DNA from: an uncultured bacterium
Lineage (GTDB): Bacteria > Verrucomicrobiota > Lentisphaeria > Victivallales > Victivallaceae
Direction: 5' to 3'
DNA length: 64,000 nt
Assembly (NCBI GenBank): GCA_900551245.1
Contig: URVC01000017.1
Location: forward strand, 9,171 to 73,170
Position 1 is the stretch's first letter; each line of letters starts with the position of its first letter. Made by a program: the position numbers and the translations under genes. This document shows, in pieces, positions 11,748 to 20,637 of the stretch. Under the pieces are notes generated by a model, which saw nothing but the letters and a program-made list of their open reading frames with translations, was not told where the DNA came from and ran no database searches.

Positions 11748-13228
11748 GGCTGTCTCCTCCTGGAATTATTTTTCTTGCCGGCCCTCTTTTCCGCCGGACG
11801 GCGGCGCGGTCTCTCCTCGCGGCGGATGCTCTCCACCTTCTTCGGCCGGGCCCGCAATTCGAGCTCGATCGGCAGCCCGGTCAGCCCGAACGCCTGCCGA
11901 AGCACATTCTTGAGAAAAGTCAGGTAATTCTCCGCACAGTAGGCCGGATTGTTGACGAAAAGCAGAATCCGCGGCGGCTTCATCCCGATCACCGACGCAT
12001 AAAATAGCTTCAGCGGCGCCGCCCCCGTCACCGGCGGCGTATTCTGCTCCACCGCATCAGCCAGCACCCGGTTGAGCACGCCGGTCGGAATCTTCAGCTC
12101 CAGCTGCTCCATCACCTCGGCGATCTGATCGAGCAGTCCGCCGAGATTGGAACGGTCACGCGCACTGATAAACACCGCCGGAGCATAGTTCATCCCCGGC
12201 AGAGAGCGGCGCAACTCCGCCTGAAGCTGTTTCAACCGGTGCTCGTCCCGGCAGAGGTCGAACTTGTTCGCCACGATCACGCACCCCTTGCCGGACTCCC
12301 GGATCATCGACGCGATCCGGCGGTCCTGCGCGGTCATCCCGTCCGCACTCGCCTCGACCACGAACAGAACCAGATCGGCCCGCGCCACCGCCGCCTGCGC
12401 CCGCATCACACTGAAAAATTCGACCACGGTATCCACCTTGGCCTTCTTGCGCAGCCCCGCGGTATCGACCAGCACCGCCGGCCGAAGCTCCCCCTGGTAG
12501 CGGATCTGGAAATCCACGTCGATCGCGTCGCGGGTGGTCCCGGCCACGTCGCTCACCATCACGCGCTCCTCGCCGAGCAGCGCGTTGACCAGAGAGGACT
12601 TCCCGACATTCGGGCGGCCCACCACCGCAATGTTGACCGGCGCCGGAGCATCCGCGGCGGGTTCGCCCGCCGCCGCCTCTCCCTCCGGCAGCAGCCGGAG
12701 CGCCGCTTCCACCAGCGCATTCACGCCGCGGCGATGCAGACAGGAGACCGGATAGACCCGTTCGAAACCGAGCTGCATGAACTCCACGGATTCGCCGTCC
12801 AGCTCCGGATTGTCACACTTGTTGGCGGCGAAGAGCACCGGCTTGCCGGAGCTGTGCAGCCGCCGCGCCACCTCTTCGTCGAGCGGCACGATGCCGTCGC
12901 GCACGTTCGCCACGAAGATCAGCACGTCGGCGCCCTCGATGGCGAGTTCCACCTGCGCGGCGATGCGACTGTCCCACACATCCACCTTGCGGGACTCACC
13001 GGCGAGCATCCCCAGCCCGCCGGTGTCGATCAGTTCGAAGCGGCGGCCGTTCCGGACCAGCGGCGCCACCACCCGGTCGCGGGTCACGCCGCTCATCTCG
13101 TGCACGATCGAAAGCCGCCGCCCGACGATCGCATTGAAAAGCGAGGACTTCCCGACATTCGGACGGCCGACGATCGCAATCGCCGGCACACCGCCGTTTC
13201 TGGTTTCCATTGCTTCATTCTGCGGCAT
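11744..13228 (-). CDS. der: Ribosome biogenesis GTPase Der (EngA)
   Basis: The 494-residue protein has the tandem G domains that define Der. Domain 1 has GRPNVGKS (21-28), DTGGLG and NKCD (136-139). Domain 2 has GRPNVGKS (204-211), DTAGLRKK and NKFD. A C-terminal KH-like domain follows, with a basic Arg/Lys-rich tail. It is essential for 50S subunit maturation. The start at 13228 has GAGGGG upstream. A second ATG six codons in is possible. Confidence 0.95.
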   Translation of the reverse strand: MPQNEAMETRNGGVPAIAIVGRPNVGKSSLFNAIVGRRLSIVHEMSGVTRDRVVAPLVRNGRRFELIDTGGLGMLAGESRKVDVWDSRIAAQVELAIEGADVLIFVANVRDGIVPLDEEVARRLHSSGKPVLFAANKCDNPELDGESVEFMQLGFERVYPVSCLHRRGVNALVEAALRLLPEGEAAAGEPAADAPAPVNIAVVGRPNVGKSSLVNALLGEERVMVSDVAGTTRDAIDVDFQIRYQGELRPAVLVDTAGLRKKAKVDTVVEFFSVMRAQAAVARADLVLFVVEASADGMTAQDRRIASMIRESGKGCVIVANKFDLCRDEHRLKQLQAELRRSLPGMNYAPAVFISARDRSNLGGLLDQIAEVMEQLELKIPTGVLNRVLADAVEQNTPPVTGAAPLKLFYASVIGMKPPRILLFVNNPAYCAENYLTFLKNVLRQAFGLTGLPIELELRARPKKVESIRREERPRRRPAEKRAGKKNNSRRRQP

Positions 13229-13240
13229 GAAATGAGCCCC

Positions 13241-14053
13241 TCAGCGGAAGGAGTTGACCAGGTCGCGCAGTTCGCGGGCCGCCCGGCCGGCGCCCGCGCC
13301 GAACGCTTCGCTCTTGTCGGCGTAGATGATTCCGCGTGACGAGTTGATCGCCAGCCCGCCGCCCGCGGCGTCGCAACCGTAGCGGACCACCTTCTCCACA
13401 TCACCCCCCTGCGCGCCGACTCCCGGCACCAGGAAGGGCAGCTCCGGGCAGAGTTCGCGGACATGCCGCAGCTCCTCCGGATAGGTCGCGCCGACCACCA
13501 GCGCCACGTTGCGATTGTAGTTCCACTTGTCGCGGGCAAGCTCCGCCACATGCTCGTAAACCATCTTGCCGTCGCACATCAAATTCTGCAGGTCGCCGGA
13601 ATTCGGATTTGAGTTCCGGCAGAGGACCACCACCCCCCGGTCCTCGTAGTCGAGGAACGGTTTGAGCGTGTCGAACCCCATATAGGGGTTGACCGTCACC
13701 GCGTCGGCATTGTACTGCTCGAACGCCTCGCGGGCGTACATCTCCGCGGTCGACCCGATGTCGCTCCGCTTGGCGTCGAGAATCACCGGCATCAGCGGCG
13801 CCTGCTCCCGGATGTAGTCGATCGTCATTCTCAACTCGGCCTCCGCCCCCTGACCGGCATAGTAGGCGATCTGCGGCTTGTAGCAGCAGACCCAGTCGCG
13901 GGTGGCGTCGATGATCGCCTTGTTGAATTCGAAAATCGGATTCTTCTTCCCCGCCAGGCACGCCGGAAGTTTTTTGAGATCAGGGTCGAGACCGACACAG
14001 ACCAGGCTGCGGTTGAGCTGGGCCGCGTGTTTGAGTTTTTCGTAGAAGTTCAT
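13241..14053 (-). CDS. pyrF: Orotidine 5'-phosphate decarboxylase (type 2)
   Basis: The 270-residue enzyme decarboxylates OMP to UMP, the last step of pyrimidine biosynthesis. The catalytic K-D tetrad motif DAKRSDI is at residues 93-99 (usual DxKRGDI, with Ser for Gly here). CVGLDPD near 19-25 and a late GVGAQGGD phosphate loop are present. The length and DAKR form indicate the longer (type 2) bacterial subfamily. It is the first gene of the der-rsmG operon, behind a good promoter. Confidence 0.95.
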   Translation of the reverse strand: MNFYEKLKHAAQLNRSLVCVGLDPDLKKLPACLAGKKNPIFEFNKAIIDATRDWVCCYKPQIAYYAGQGAEAELRMTIDYIREQAPLMPVILDAKRSDIGSTAEMYAREAFEQYNADAVTVNPYMGFDTLKPFLDYEDRGVVVLCRNSNPNSGDLQNLMCDGKMVYEHVAELARDKWNYNRNVALVVGATYPEELRHVRELCPELPFLVPGVGAQGGDVEKVVRYGCDAAGGGLAINSSRGIIYADKSEAFGAGAGRAARELRDLVNSFR

Positions 14054-14103
14054 GATTCCATCCTTGTTTCAATCTCCCCGATACGGGAATTTTTCTCGCG
14101 GAA

Positions 14104-14132
14104 AATATACCACGCCGAACAGGATAACGCAA
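14104..14132 (-). promoter_or_regulatory. Promoter of the pyrF-der-rsmG operon
   Basis: On the minus strand TTGCGT (14127-14132) and TATATT (14104-14109) are separated by 17 bp. The leader to the pyrF ATG is about 45 nt. Confidence 0.65.
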
Positions 14133-14259
14133 ATCATACGCCGACAAATCCCCCCCCTTTCCCGCGTTTCGCCGGAAAAAACGGAAAATCCTCCGCCCGC
14201 CGCAATAAAATCGCCCGTTTCCCCGTTAACTGGAGTGTAACGATCTCTGGGAGGATGGG

Positions 14260-14697
14260 ATGAAATTTGACGCAAAACTGATCCGCACGGCCGCCCTCGG
14301 CTTTCTCGCCGGAGCGGTGATCGCCGGCGCAGCGGTGTTTTTCACCGTGTCGCACCTGTTCCGCGAACGCAGCCGGGAAACCTTCGAACTCTATAACGCG
14401 ACGCTCGCCTCCGCCCGGCTCGCCGCCCTCCAGGTCCTCCGCGACGAAGGGCTCGAAAGCGGCATCGCCCTGCTCGAAAACGCCCTGCTCAACGACCTCA
14501 AGGCGCTCGAACTCGACGAGGTGCGCGAGGCCACCAGCCGCATGATGATCGACCGGATCAAAGCCTATCAGAAAGAGCATCCGCCCGCCGTCTTCGGCGA
14601 TGAGGAGAGCGCCCTCGACAGCGGGGCCGCCCCCGAGGGCATGCCCCCCGTCCAGCAGCCGCGCCGGACTACGGAAGCTGATCGAGCACGTCGTTGA
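14260..14697 (+). CDS. Hypothetical protein with one membrane anchor
   Basis: The 145-residue protein has a single N-terminal membrane helix (about 10-30) followed by a helical, charged region (35-110) and a Pro-rich disordered tail. GGGAGGATGGG precedes the ATG. The last 29 bp overlap the convergent gene at 14669. No family was recognised. The helical region after a single anchor is compatible with a coiled-coil periplasmic or cytoplasmic extension. Confidence 0.55.
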   Translation: MKFDAKLIRTAALGFLAGAVIAGAAVFFTVSHLFRERSRETFELYNATLASARLAALQVLRDEGLESGIALLENALLNDLKALELDEVREATSRMMIDRIKAYQKEHPPAVFGDEESALDSGAAPEGMPPVQQPRRTTEADRARR

Positions 14698-15322
14698 TGT
14701 CGCCGAGCACCCGCCGGACGTCGCGCGGCATGTCGATGGTGTTGCAGCGGCGCATTCTGTCCCCGTTGCGCCGGGCGGCGAGGACATTGTCCACCTCCTC
14801 CAGCGGAGCGACCAGGTTGCGGTAGAGCGCCCGTTTGAAGAGAAGCCCCACCACGAACACCGTGAGCGCCATGAACACCACACCCCACGCGCCGGCGGTG
14901 CCGAGGTGACGCGCCCGCGCTTCCGCTTCGATCATCGCCCGACGGTTGCTCGCCGCCAGCTGCCGGATCGCCGCCACGGTCGCCTCACGCGCCGCGCCGT
15001 TGCCCAGAAACGCCGCCGGGTAGTTCCGCCGGATCACCTCGATCGCCTGCGGCTCGCCCTCTTCGGTCACGTTGGCTTCCGCGCGCAGAAGCGCCCGGCT
15101 GAACCCCTCCCGGAATCCGGTGCCGCCCACCGGGTCGGCCGGCGCTTCGGCCAGCACCGCGAACATCTCCTCGCAGGCCTCCAGCGACTGGCCGTTGCGC
15201 GAAAGAATCTCCTCAATCGCCGGCGTCATCCGCATCAGCACCCAGATTGCGCCGAGCGCCATCAGAAGATTCAGCAAAATCAGAAGCCACGCGCCCAACC
15301 GGACTGACTGCGCATGCTCCAT
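14669..15322 (-). CDS. Two-helix membrane protein with HAMP-like C-terminus
   Basis: The protein has 217 residues from the ATG at 15322, which has GGAGGTG a few bases upstream. TM1 is at about 9-30. A loop of about 115 residues predicted to be extracytoplasmic follows, then TM2 (about 147-168). The C-terminus (KRALYRNLVAPLEEVDNVLAARRNGD...) looks like a HAMP linker that stops without a kinase or methyl-accepting domain. It starts 1 bp after the ktrA-like stop and so belongs to the potassium operon. A sensory or regulatory role is inferred only from layout. Confidence 0.6.
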   Translation of the reverse strand: MEHAQSVRLGAWLLILLNLLMALGAIWVLMRMTPAIEEILSRNGQSLEACEEMFAVLAEAPADPVGGTGFREGFSRALLRAEANVTEEGEPQAIEVIRRNYPAAFLGNGAAREATVAAIRQLAASNRRAMIEAEARARHLGTAGAWGVVFMALTVFVVGLLFKRALYRNLVAPLEEVDNVLAARRNGDRMRRCNTIDMPRDVRRVLGDINDVLDQLP

Positions 15323-15323
15323 C

Positions 15324-15983
15324 TCACACCTCCTTCGCCAGCTTGGCGATCGCCGCCTCGCTCGAAACCACCACCAGCCGGTCGTTCGCCTGCAACGGCT
15401 CCGTCGGCGACGGCTGGAGAATCTTGGTCGTGTCACCGCGCCGGATCGCCGCCACGAGCATTCCGAACCGCTTCGGCAGCTCCAGCTCCACCAGTGTCCG
15501 GCCGACCATCGACGGGCGCAGGCTGATCTCGGTGAGCAGAAGGTCGCCGCCGATCGGCGTATCCGCGATCACGTTGCGAAACAGCAGCCGGTGCGCAAAA
15601 CGGTTGCCGAACTCCTCTTCCGGATTGATCACCTGATGAGCCCCGACCAGCTGGAGAATCCGCCGGTGGGTCTTGTCGTTGGCGCGCGCGATCACCAGCG
15701 GCGCGCCGAGCTGCCGGAGCAGTGCCGTGGAGAGAATCGACGCCTCCTTCGATTCGTCGCCGATCGCGCAGATCGCCACATCGCGCTGCTCCGGATGAAT
15801 CCGGGCAAGCTCCGCGGAATCGGTCGCATCCATCGCAATCGCCTCCGCGACGAAAGCGGACGCTTCATCCACCAGCTCCTTCGAACTGTCGATCGCGAGC
15901 ACTTCGGCCCCCTTCTCCGAAAAGGTCCGCGCCAGCGACATGCCGAACTGGCCGAGACCGATGATGACGATTTGTTGAGCCAT
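15324..15983 (-). CDS. ktrA: Ktr/Trk potassium uptake regulatory subunit (RCK protein)
   Basis: The 219-residue protein has an N-terminal Rossmann RCK_N domain (IVIIGLGQFGMSLA, residues 5-18; acidic end of beta-2 at AIDSSKE) and a C-terminal RCK_C/TrkA_C domain (about 135-219). It has one RCK unit, the size of KtrA/KtrC, unlike the doubled TrkA. It binds nucleotides in the cytoplasm as a ring under the channel subunit and gates it. It lies 17 bp downstream of the membrane subunit gene. Confidence 0.9.
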   Translation of the reverse strand: MAQQIVIIGLGQFGMSLARTFSEKGAEVLAIDSSKELVDEASAFVAEAIAMDATDSAELARIHPEQRDVAICAIGDESKEASILSTALLRQLGAPLVIARANDKTHRRILQLVGAHQVINPEEEFGNRFAHRLLFRNVIADTPIGGDLLLTEISLRPSMVGRTLVELELPKRFGMLVAAIRRGDTTKILQPSPTEPLQANDRLVVVSSEAAIAKLAKEV

Positions 15984-16000
15984 ATCTGAACCTCCCGGGT

Positions 16001-17986
16001 TTAGGTGAGCGTGATGTTCGCATCCGGGCAGCTGGACTGCGAACCGTGACGCTCGTCATTGAGCAGCAGAAAAATGGTGAGCGGGCCGATCCGCCCGATG
16101 AACATCGTCAGCATGACAATCACCTTGCCGATGGCGTCCAGATGCGCAGTCGCCCCGAGCGACAATCCCACGGTCCCCATCGCCGAGACCGCCTCGAAGA
16201 TCAGCTCACGCGCCGGAAGCGGCTGCGTGACCAGCAGCATCATCACCGCCGCCAGAAGCACCAGAAAGGCCGCCAGAAGAATCGTCGCCGCCCGCCGCTG
16301 AATGCCCGGAGCAATCCGGCGGTTCCGGATGGTGATCCCGTCCCGGTTGGTGATGTCCGCCCAGAAGACCAACGCCAGCACGGCCGCCGTCGTCGTCTTG
16401 ACGCCGCCCGCCGTACCGCCCGGACTGCCGCCGATGAACATCCAGATCAGCGAAATCAGCACGGTCGAACTGTGCAGTCCGCCGAGTTCGACCGAATTGA
16501 ATCCGGCCGTGCGCAGCGTCACCGACTGAAAAACCGCGTTGTGAAATTTCGCCGCCGGCGAAAGTCCGGCCAGCACCCCGTTCCACTCCAGCACCAGAAA
16601 CGCCAGCGTGCCGATTCCGATCAGCCAGGCGGTCGCGGTCAGCGCCAGATGCGCCCCCACCGGCACCGCTCGACCGCGCAGACAGTTCGGCAGCAACACG
16701 GCGGTGGCCGGAGCAATTCCGCCGAGCACAATCAGAATCCCCACCGTGTAAAGCAGAAGCGGCGCATTCTGATAGGCGGTCAGATTGCCCGCACAGATCG
16801 TGAATCCCGCGTTGCAGAATCCGGAAACAGCGGTAAAAATTCCCTGCTGCAACGCGAACAGCAGCTCCCCGTCATGCAGGTAGAAGAGGAGCGTCAGAAT
16901 CACCGCCCCCGCGGCCTCCACTCCGAAGGTATAGAGAAAGACCAGCTTGAGCGATTCCATGAGGTCGCGCTGCTCGGTATCGGTCATCGAACTCATCAGA
17001 TGCTCCTGCCGCAAACTCAGCCGTCGCCCCATCACATGGAGCGCGATCGTCGCGATACTCATGATGCCGAGTCCGCCGAGCTGAATCAGAAGAAGCAGAA
17101 AAAACTGCCCCAGTCTCGTAAAATCAGCACTGGTGTCGACGACGGTCAGCCCGGTCACGCAGACCGCGCTGGTTGCCGTGAACGCCGCATCCAGCGGAGA
17201 AATCCGCACGTTGCCCGCCACCGGCAGCGACAGCAGCAGCGTCCCCGCCGCGCACAACAGCAGAAAGGTGAAAAACATCACCCGGGCCGGGTGCCCCAGC
17301 ACCACGTCATGCCAGAATGAGCCGCCGCCCGACAACGGCCGGGAACGCTGCATCCAGATCACCGCCGCCGCCGCCCAGAGAAAACAGAGCTCCAGCGCCG
17401 CCCCCAGACGGAACGCGGCACAGATGCAGACAATGGCCGCCGCGCCGAAAAGCTGCGGCGCCCGTTTCCCCGTCCTCCGCGCCCAGCTCAGAAACAGAAT
17501 CAGGGCAATGACGGTCGACGCCGCCAGTGCGCCACGGTAGATCATGGAGTTGCTCTGCACCGAAAACGGAGAAATGAGAATCATGCCGAGAGCGGCGAGA
17601 AGCGCCGCCAGCGCCCGCGGCCGGGTGACGTCGAACTCCGCCGGAAACGGCCGCAGATGGAGCTCCCAGAGTGAAAAAAGCGCCCCCAGCACTGCCGCAG
17701 AGAGCAGAAGCGTCGCAAATGGATCCCGGACGAGCCACGGCAACGCCACCGCAAACGATCCCAGCCAGAAGAGTGCCGAACAGAGCCTTCCGCTGATGCC
17801 GCGCAGAAACAGCCGCGACGCCCCGACGGCGCCACAGCCTGCGGCGCAAACCGCCGTAATGATCTTCCACCACGCCACCCCGGCGAACTCCGGACGGAAA
17901 TCGGCAAGGATCAGCGGCAACGGCGTCAGGGTGAGAAGAATTCCCGAAATGCGTGCTCCGGTGGAGTAATCGATGCGCCGCTTCAC
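16001..17986 (-). CDS. ktrB: Potassium uptake channel subunit, TrkH/KtrB family
   Basis: The protein has 661 residues from the GTG at 17986, chosen because GAGGTGAG lies 3 bases before it. An ATG 33 codons earlier lacks a ribosome site. The first 200 residues add about six hydrophobic helices not found in the minimal KtrB. The core then has the four pore loops with their selectivity glycines: AVCVTGLT, AVSGFCNAGF, VTLRTAGFN and AMGTVGLS. It is an inner-membrane K+ (or K+/Na+) channel assembled as a dimer with the downstream RCK subunit. The long N-terminal extension is the unusual part. Confidence 0.88.
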   Translation of the reverse strand: MKRRIDYSTGARISGILLTLTPLPLILADFRPEFAGVAWWKIITAVCAAGCGAVGASRLFLRGISGRLCSALFWLGSFAVALPWLVRDPFATLLLSAAVLGALFSLWELHLRPFPAEFDVTRPRALAALLAALGMILISPFSVQSNSMIYRGALAASTVIALILFLSWARRTGKRAPQLFGAAAIVCICAAFRLGAALELCFLWAAAAVIWMQRSRPLSGGGSFWHDVVLGHPARVMFFTFLLLCAAGTLLLSLPVAGNVRISPLDAAFTATSAVCVTGLTVVDTSADFTRLGQFFLLLLIQLGGLGIMSIATIALHVMGRRLSLRQEHLMSSMTDTEQRDLMESLKLVFLYTFGVEAAGAVILTLLFYLHDGELLFALQQGIFTAVSGFCNAGFTICAGNLTAYQNAPLLLYTVGILIVLGGIAPATAVLLPNCLRGRAVPVGAHLALTATAWLIGIGTLAFLVLEWNGVLAGLSPAAKFHNAVFQSVTLRTAGFNSVELGGLHSSTVLISLIWMFIGGSPGGTAGGVKTTTAAVLALVFWADITNRDGITIRNRRIAPGIQRRAATILLAAFLVLLAAVMMLLVTQPLPARELIFEAVSAMGTVGLSLGATAHLDAIGKVIVMLTMFIGRIGPLTIFLLLNDERHGSQSSCPDANITLT

Positions 17987-18170
17987 AGTCTCACCTCTTC
18001 CGGAAGAGACAGGATATGACACCGGCTCTCCCCGCCGGAGATGCTCCAGCTCTTCCGACAGAACGTCATTTCCACAGCCGGCCACTCGGGCCCTCGATTG
18101 AAAACTCCTCTCATAGAAGCCCCTCCCCGACTTCCCGCGGGACTCCGCCCGCCGACCGCAAAAAAGAGAC

Positions 18171-18247
18171 TGGTGGGCGTAACAGAACTCGAATCTGTGA
18201 CCTCCACGATGTCAACGTGGCGCTCTAACCAACTGAGCTATACGCCC
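18171..18247 (-). tRNA. tRNA-Val(GAC)
   Basis: This is a 77-nt cloverleaf on the minus strand. The acceptor stem GGGCGTA pairs with TACGCCC, and a GCTC/GAGC D stem is present. The CCACG/CGTGG anticodon stem carries loop TTGACAT (anticodon GAC, reading GUC valine). The T arm is ACAGA/TCTGT with loop TTCGAGT. The 3' ACCA is encoded. Confidence 0.95.
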
Positions 18248-18361
18248 GAGCGCTTCAATGGCGTTTAATATACCCCGGCCGCCCGGAAATGCAAGCTCCC
18301 AAAAGGATTTTTTTCAAGATTTCACCGCGAAGACCTCGCTTCGCCGCCTCACTGCCGCCTC

Positions 18362-19492
18362 TCAGCGCCCGCTCCGGCGGTAGACCTGATCGGCGCCGTG
18401 CTCCACCAGCATCTTCATCTCCAGGCGCATCAGAATCGCCAGAAGAGAACCGGTGTCGAATCCGCTCTCCTCGACAAGCGTGTCGAAACTCAGCTCCCGC
18501 CCGTCGAGCAGCGCATAGACCTTCTGCGCCTCCGCCGAGAGGTCGGAGGGGGAATCCGGCACATAGGCAACCCCGCCTTCGGAAACCTCATCGCCCGGCC
18601 GCAGTCCGGGCAGGAAACCGATCCCCATCCCGTCGAGCACGTCGCCGAAGTTCTCCACCAGCCCGGCCGCCCCTTCGCGGATCAGCCGGTGACCGCCGTG
18701 CGCCTGCGGATTGTCGGCATGGCCGGGAACCGCGAACACATCCCGCCCGTTCTCCAGCGCCAGCCGGGCGGTGATCAGCGCACCGCTGGCCGGCCCCGCC
18801 TCGGTGACGATCGTCGCCCGCGCCATCCCCGCCACAATCCGGTTCCGGCGCGGAAACGAGGTCCGGCTCACCGGGAAATTCATTGGGAACTCCGTGCAGA
18901 CCGCCCCGCCCGACTCCACAATCTGTCGCGCCAGCGGCACATTCTCCTGCGGATGGATGTGCATCAATCCGCCGCCGAGCACCGCGACGGTCAGCCCGCC
19001 GCACTCCACCGCCGTCCGGTGCGCCACCGTGTCGACGCCGAACGCCAGCCCCGAAATCACCGAATACCCGGCCGCGACCGCCTCGGAGGTGATCGACCGG
19101 GTCATCCGCTCCCCGTAGGCGGACATCCGGCGCGAACCGACCACCGCGACCGCGTTCTCCGGCAGTGCGGGCAGACGGCCGCGCACATAAAGGCAGAGCG
19201 GCGGATCGTAGAGGTGGCGCAACACATCCGGATACCCCTCGTCGAACAGCGTGAGAATCCGCACCCCCGCCTTGTCGGCAAGTTCCAGCTCCGCGGCGAG
19301 CTCTTTCTGCCACTCGTAGGAGGCGATCCGCTCGGCCAGCGCCGGCCCGATGCCGGAGACGCGCCGCAACTCCTCCGCACTCCGCCCGAAAACGGCGGAG
19401 GGGGAACCGAACTCCTCCCGCAATGCGGTATACTTCACGTAGCCGATTCCTGAAATCATGTTCAGGACGATGCACGCCTCGCGGTCAAGCAT
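18362..19492 (-). CDS. dprA: DNA-processing protein DprA (Smf)
   Basis: The 376-residue protein has an N-terminal helix-hairpin-helix/SAM-like region (1-70), the Rossmann-like DprA domain (VGSRRMSAYG, SGLAFGVDTVAH, FPRRNRIVAGM, EAGPASGALITA) and a C-terminal winged-helix domain (about 305-376). It loads RecA on incoming single-stranded DNA during natural transformation. The start overlaps the aroB stop by 8 bp. Confidence 0.94.
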   Translation of the reverse strand: MLDREACIVLNMISGIGYVKYTALREEFGSPSAVFGRSAEELRRVSGIGPALAERIASYEWQKELAAELELADKAGVRILTLFDEGYPDVLRHLYDPPLCLYVRGRLPALPENAVAVVGSRRMSAYGERMTRSITSEAVAAGYSVISGLAFGVDTVAHRTAVECGGLTVAVLGGGLMHIHPQENVPLARQIVESGGAVCTEFPMNFPVSRTSFPRRNRIVAGMARATIVTEAGPASGALITARLALENGRDVFAVPGHADNPQAHGGHRLIREGAAGLVENFGDVLDGMGIGFLPGLRPGDEVSEGGVAYVPDSPSDLSAEAQKVYALLDGRELSFDTLVEESGFDTGSLLAILMRLEMKMLVEHGADQVYRRSGR

Positions 19493-20543
19493 GAATCGCC
19501 TCCAGCGCGGCGGCGAGCTCCGGCACCTCCGGCGTCACCACGCCCGCACGGCCGATCCCCTCCGGCAGCACCACCCGGATCCGCCCCCCGGCGTTCTTCT
19601 TGTCGCGGGTCATCGCTTCGAGCACCGCCGGAACGGAATACTCCCGCGGCAGTTTGACCGGCAGCCCCACCGCTTCGAGCAGGCGCCTCTGCCGCTCCGC
19701 ATCGGCGCGGGTGAGCGAACCGCGCGCGACGGCAAGCTCCGCCGCCGCCGCCATGCCGATGGCCACCCCTTCGCCGTGGCTGATCGAAAATCCGCTCAGC
19801 GCCTCCACCGCGTGCCCGAAGGTGTGACCGTAGTTGAGAATCGCCCGCAGTCCGGCTTCGCGCTCGTCGGCTTCGACGACGCCCGCCTTGAGTTCACAGC
19901 AGCGCCGGATGATCTTCGTGTAGCGACAGGGATCCAGGTGCCCGGTCAGCGACGCCGGTTCGCGCTCCAGCGCGGCAAAGAGTTCCGCGTCGAGAATCAC
20001 ACCGGTCTTGATGATTTCGGCGAGGCCGCAACGGATTTCGCGCTCCGGCAGGGAGTTGAGGAAGTCCGGATCGATCAGCACCAGCTTCGGCTGATGGAAT
20101 GCGCCGATCAGGTTCTTCCCCTCCGGCAGATCCACGCCGGTCTTGCCGCCGACGCTCGAATCGACCATCGCCAGCAGCGTGGTCGGAATCTGAATGAAAT
20201 CCACCCCGCGCATGTAGATCGCCGCCGCAAATCCGGTCATGTCACCGGTCACGCCGCCGCCGACGGCGACGAAACAGGCCTTGCGGTCCAGCCGTGCCCG
20301 CGCGGCGGCGCGGCAGATCTCCTCGACCGTCAAAAAGGTCTTGCTCCCCTCCCCCGCCGGGAAGACGAACCTCTCCGCCGCCCCGAAACAGCTCTTCAGC
20401 CAGCTGCCGTACAGCTCCTCCACCCGGGAATCGGTCACCGGGAACAGCCTGCCCTGAAGTTCCGCCGCCCGCTCCCGGACGCCGGAACCGATCACAATAT
20501 CATAGGCCCGCTCTCCGAGCCCGACACGAACCACTTCCGCCAT
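19485..20543 (-). CDS. aroB: 3-dehydroquinate synthase
   Basis: The 352-residue protein has the NAD-binding GGGVTGDMTGF loop, the IQIPTTLLAMVDSSVGGKTG signature, a zinc-site glutamate in GLAEIIKTG and histidines in NYGHTFGHAVE. It converts DAHP to 3-dehydroquinate in the shikimate pathway. It is first in a two-gene operon with dprA. Confidence 0.95.
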   Translation of the reverse strand: MAEVVRVGLGERAYDIVIGSGVRERAAELQGRLFPVTDSRVEELYGSWLKSCFGAAERFVFPAGEGSKTFLTVEEICRAAARARLDRKACFVAVGGGVTGDMTGFAAAIYMRGVDFIQIPTTLLAMVDSSVGGKTGVDLPEGKNLIGAFHQPKLVLIDPDFLNSLPEREIRCGLAEIIKTGVILDAELFAALEREPASLTGHLDPCRYTKIIRRCCELKAGVVEADEREAGLRAILNYGHTFGHAVEALSGFSISHGEGVAIGMAAAAELAVARGSLTRADAERQRRLLEAVGLPVKLPREYSVPAVLEAMTRDKKNAGGRIRVVLPEGIGRAGVVTPEVPELAAALEAIHA

Positions 20544-20581
20544 TTTCGCAAACCTTTCTCCGCTGAAATCAGATTTGCCTT

Positions 20582-20610
20582 ACTGTAGCTCCCGACCGGG
20601 CAACTTTCAA
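20582..20610 (-). promoter_or_regulatory. Promoter of aroB-dprA
   Basis: On the minus strand TTGAAA (20605-20610) and TACAGT (20582-20587) are separated by 17 bp. The leader to the ATG at 20543 is about 30 nt. Confidence 0.55.
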
Positions 20611-20637
20611 ATTGCGAAAAGGGAAATTTTTCCGTCC

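Noticed and set aside
17987..18085. ATG at 18085 as the start of the potassium channel subunit
   Set aside because: The extra 33 residues are not hydrophobic or family-like and lack a ribosome site. The GTG at 17986 has GAGGTGAG at proper spacing.
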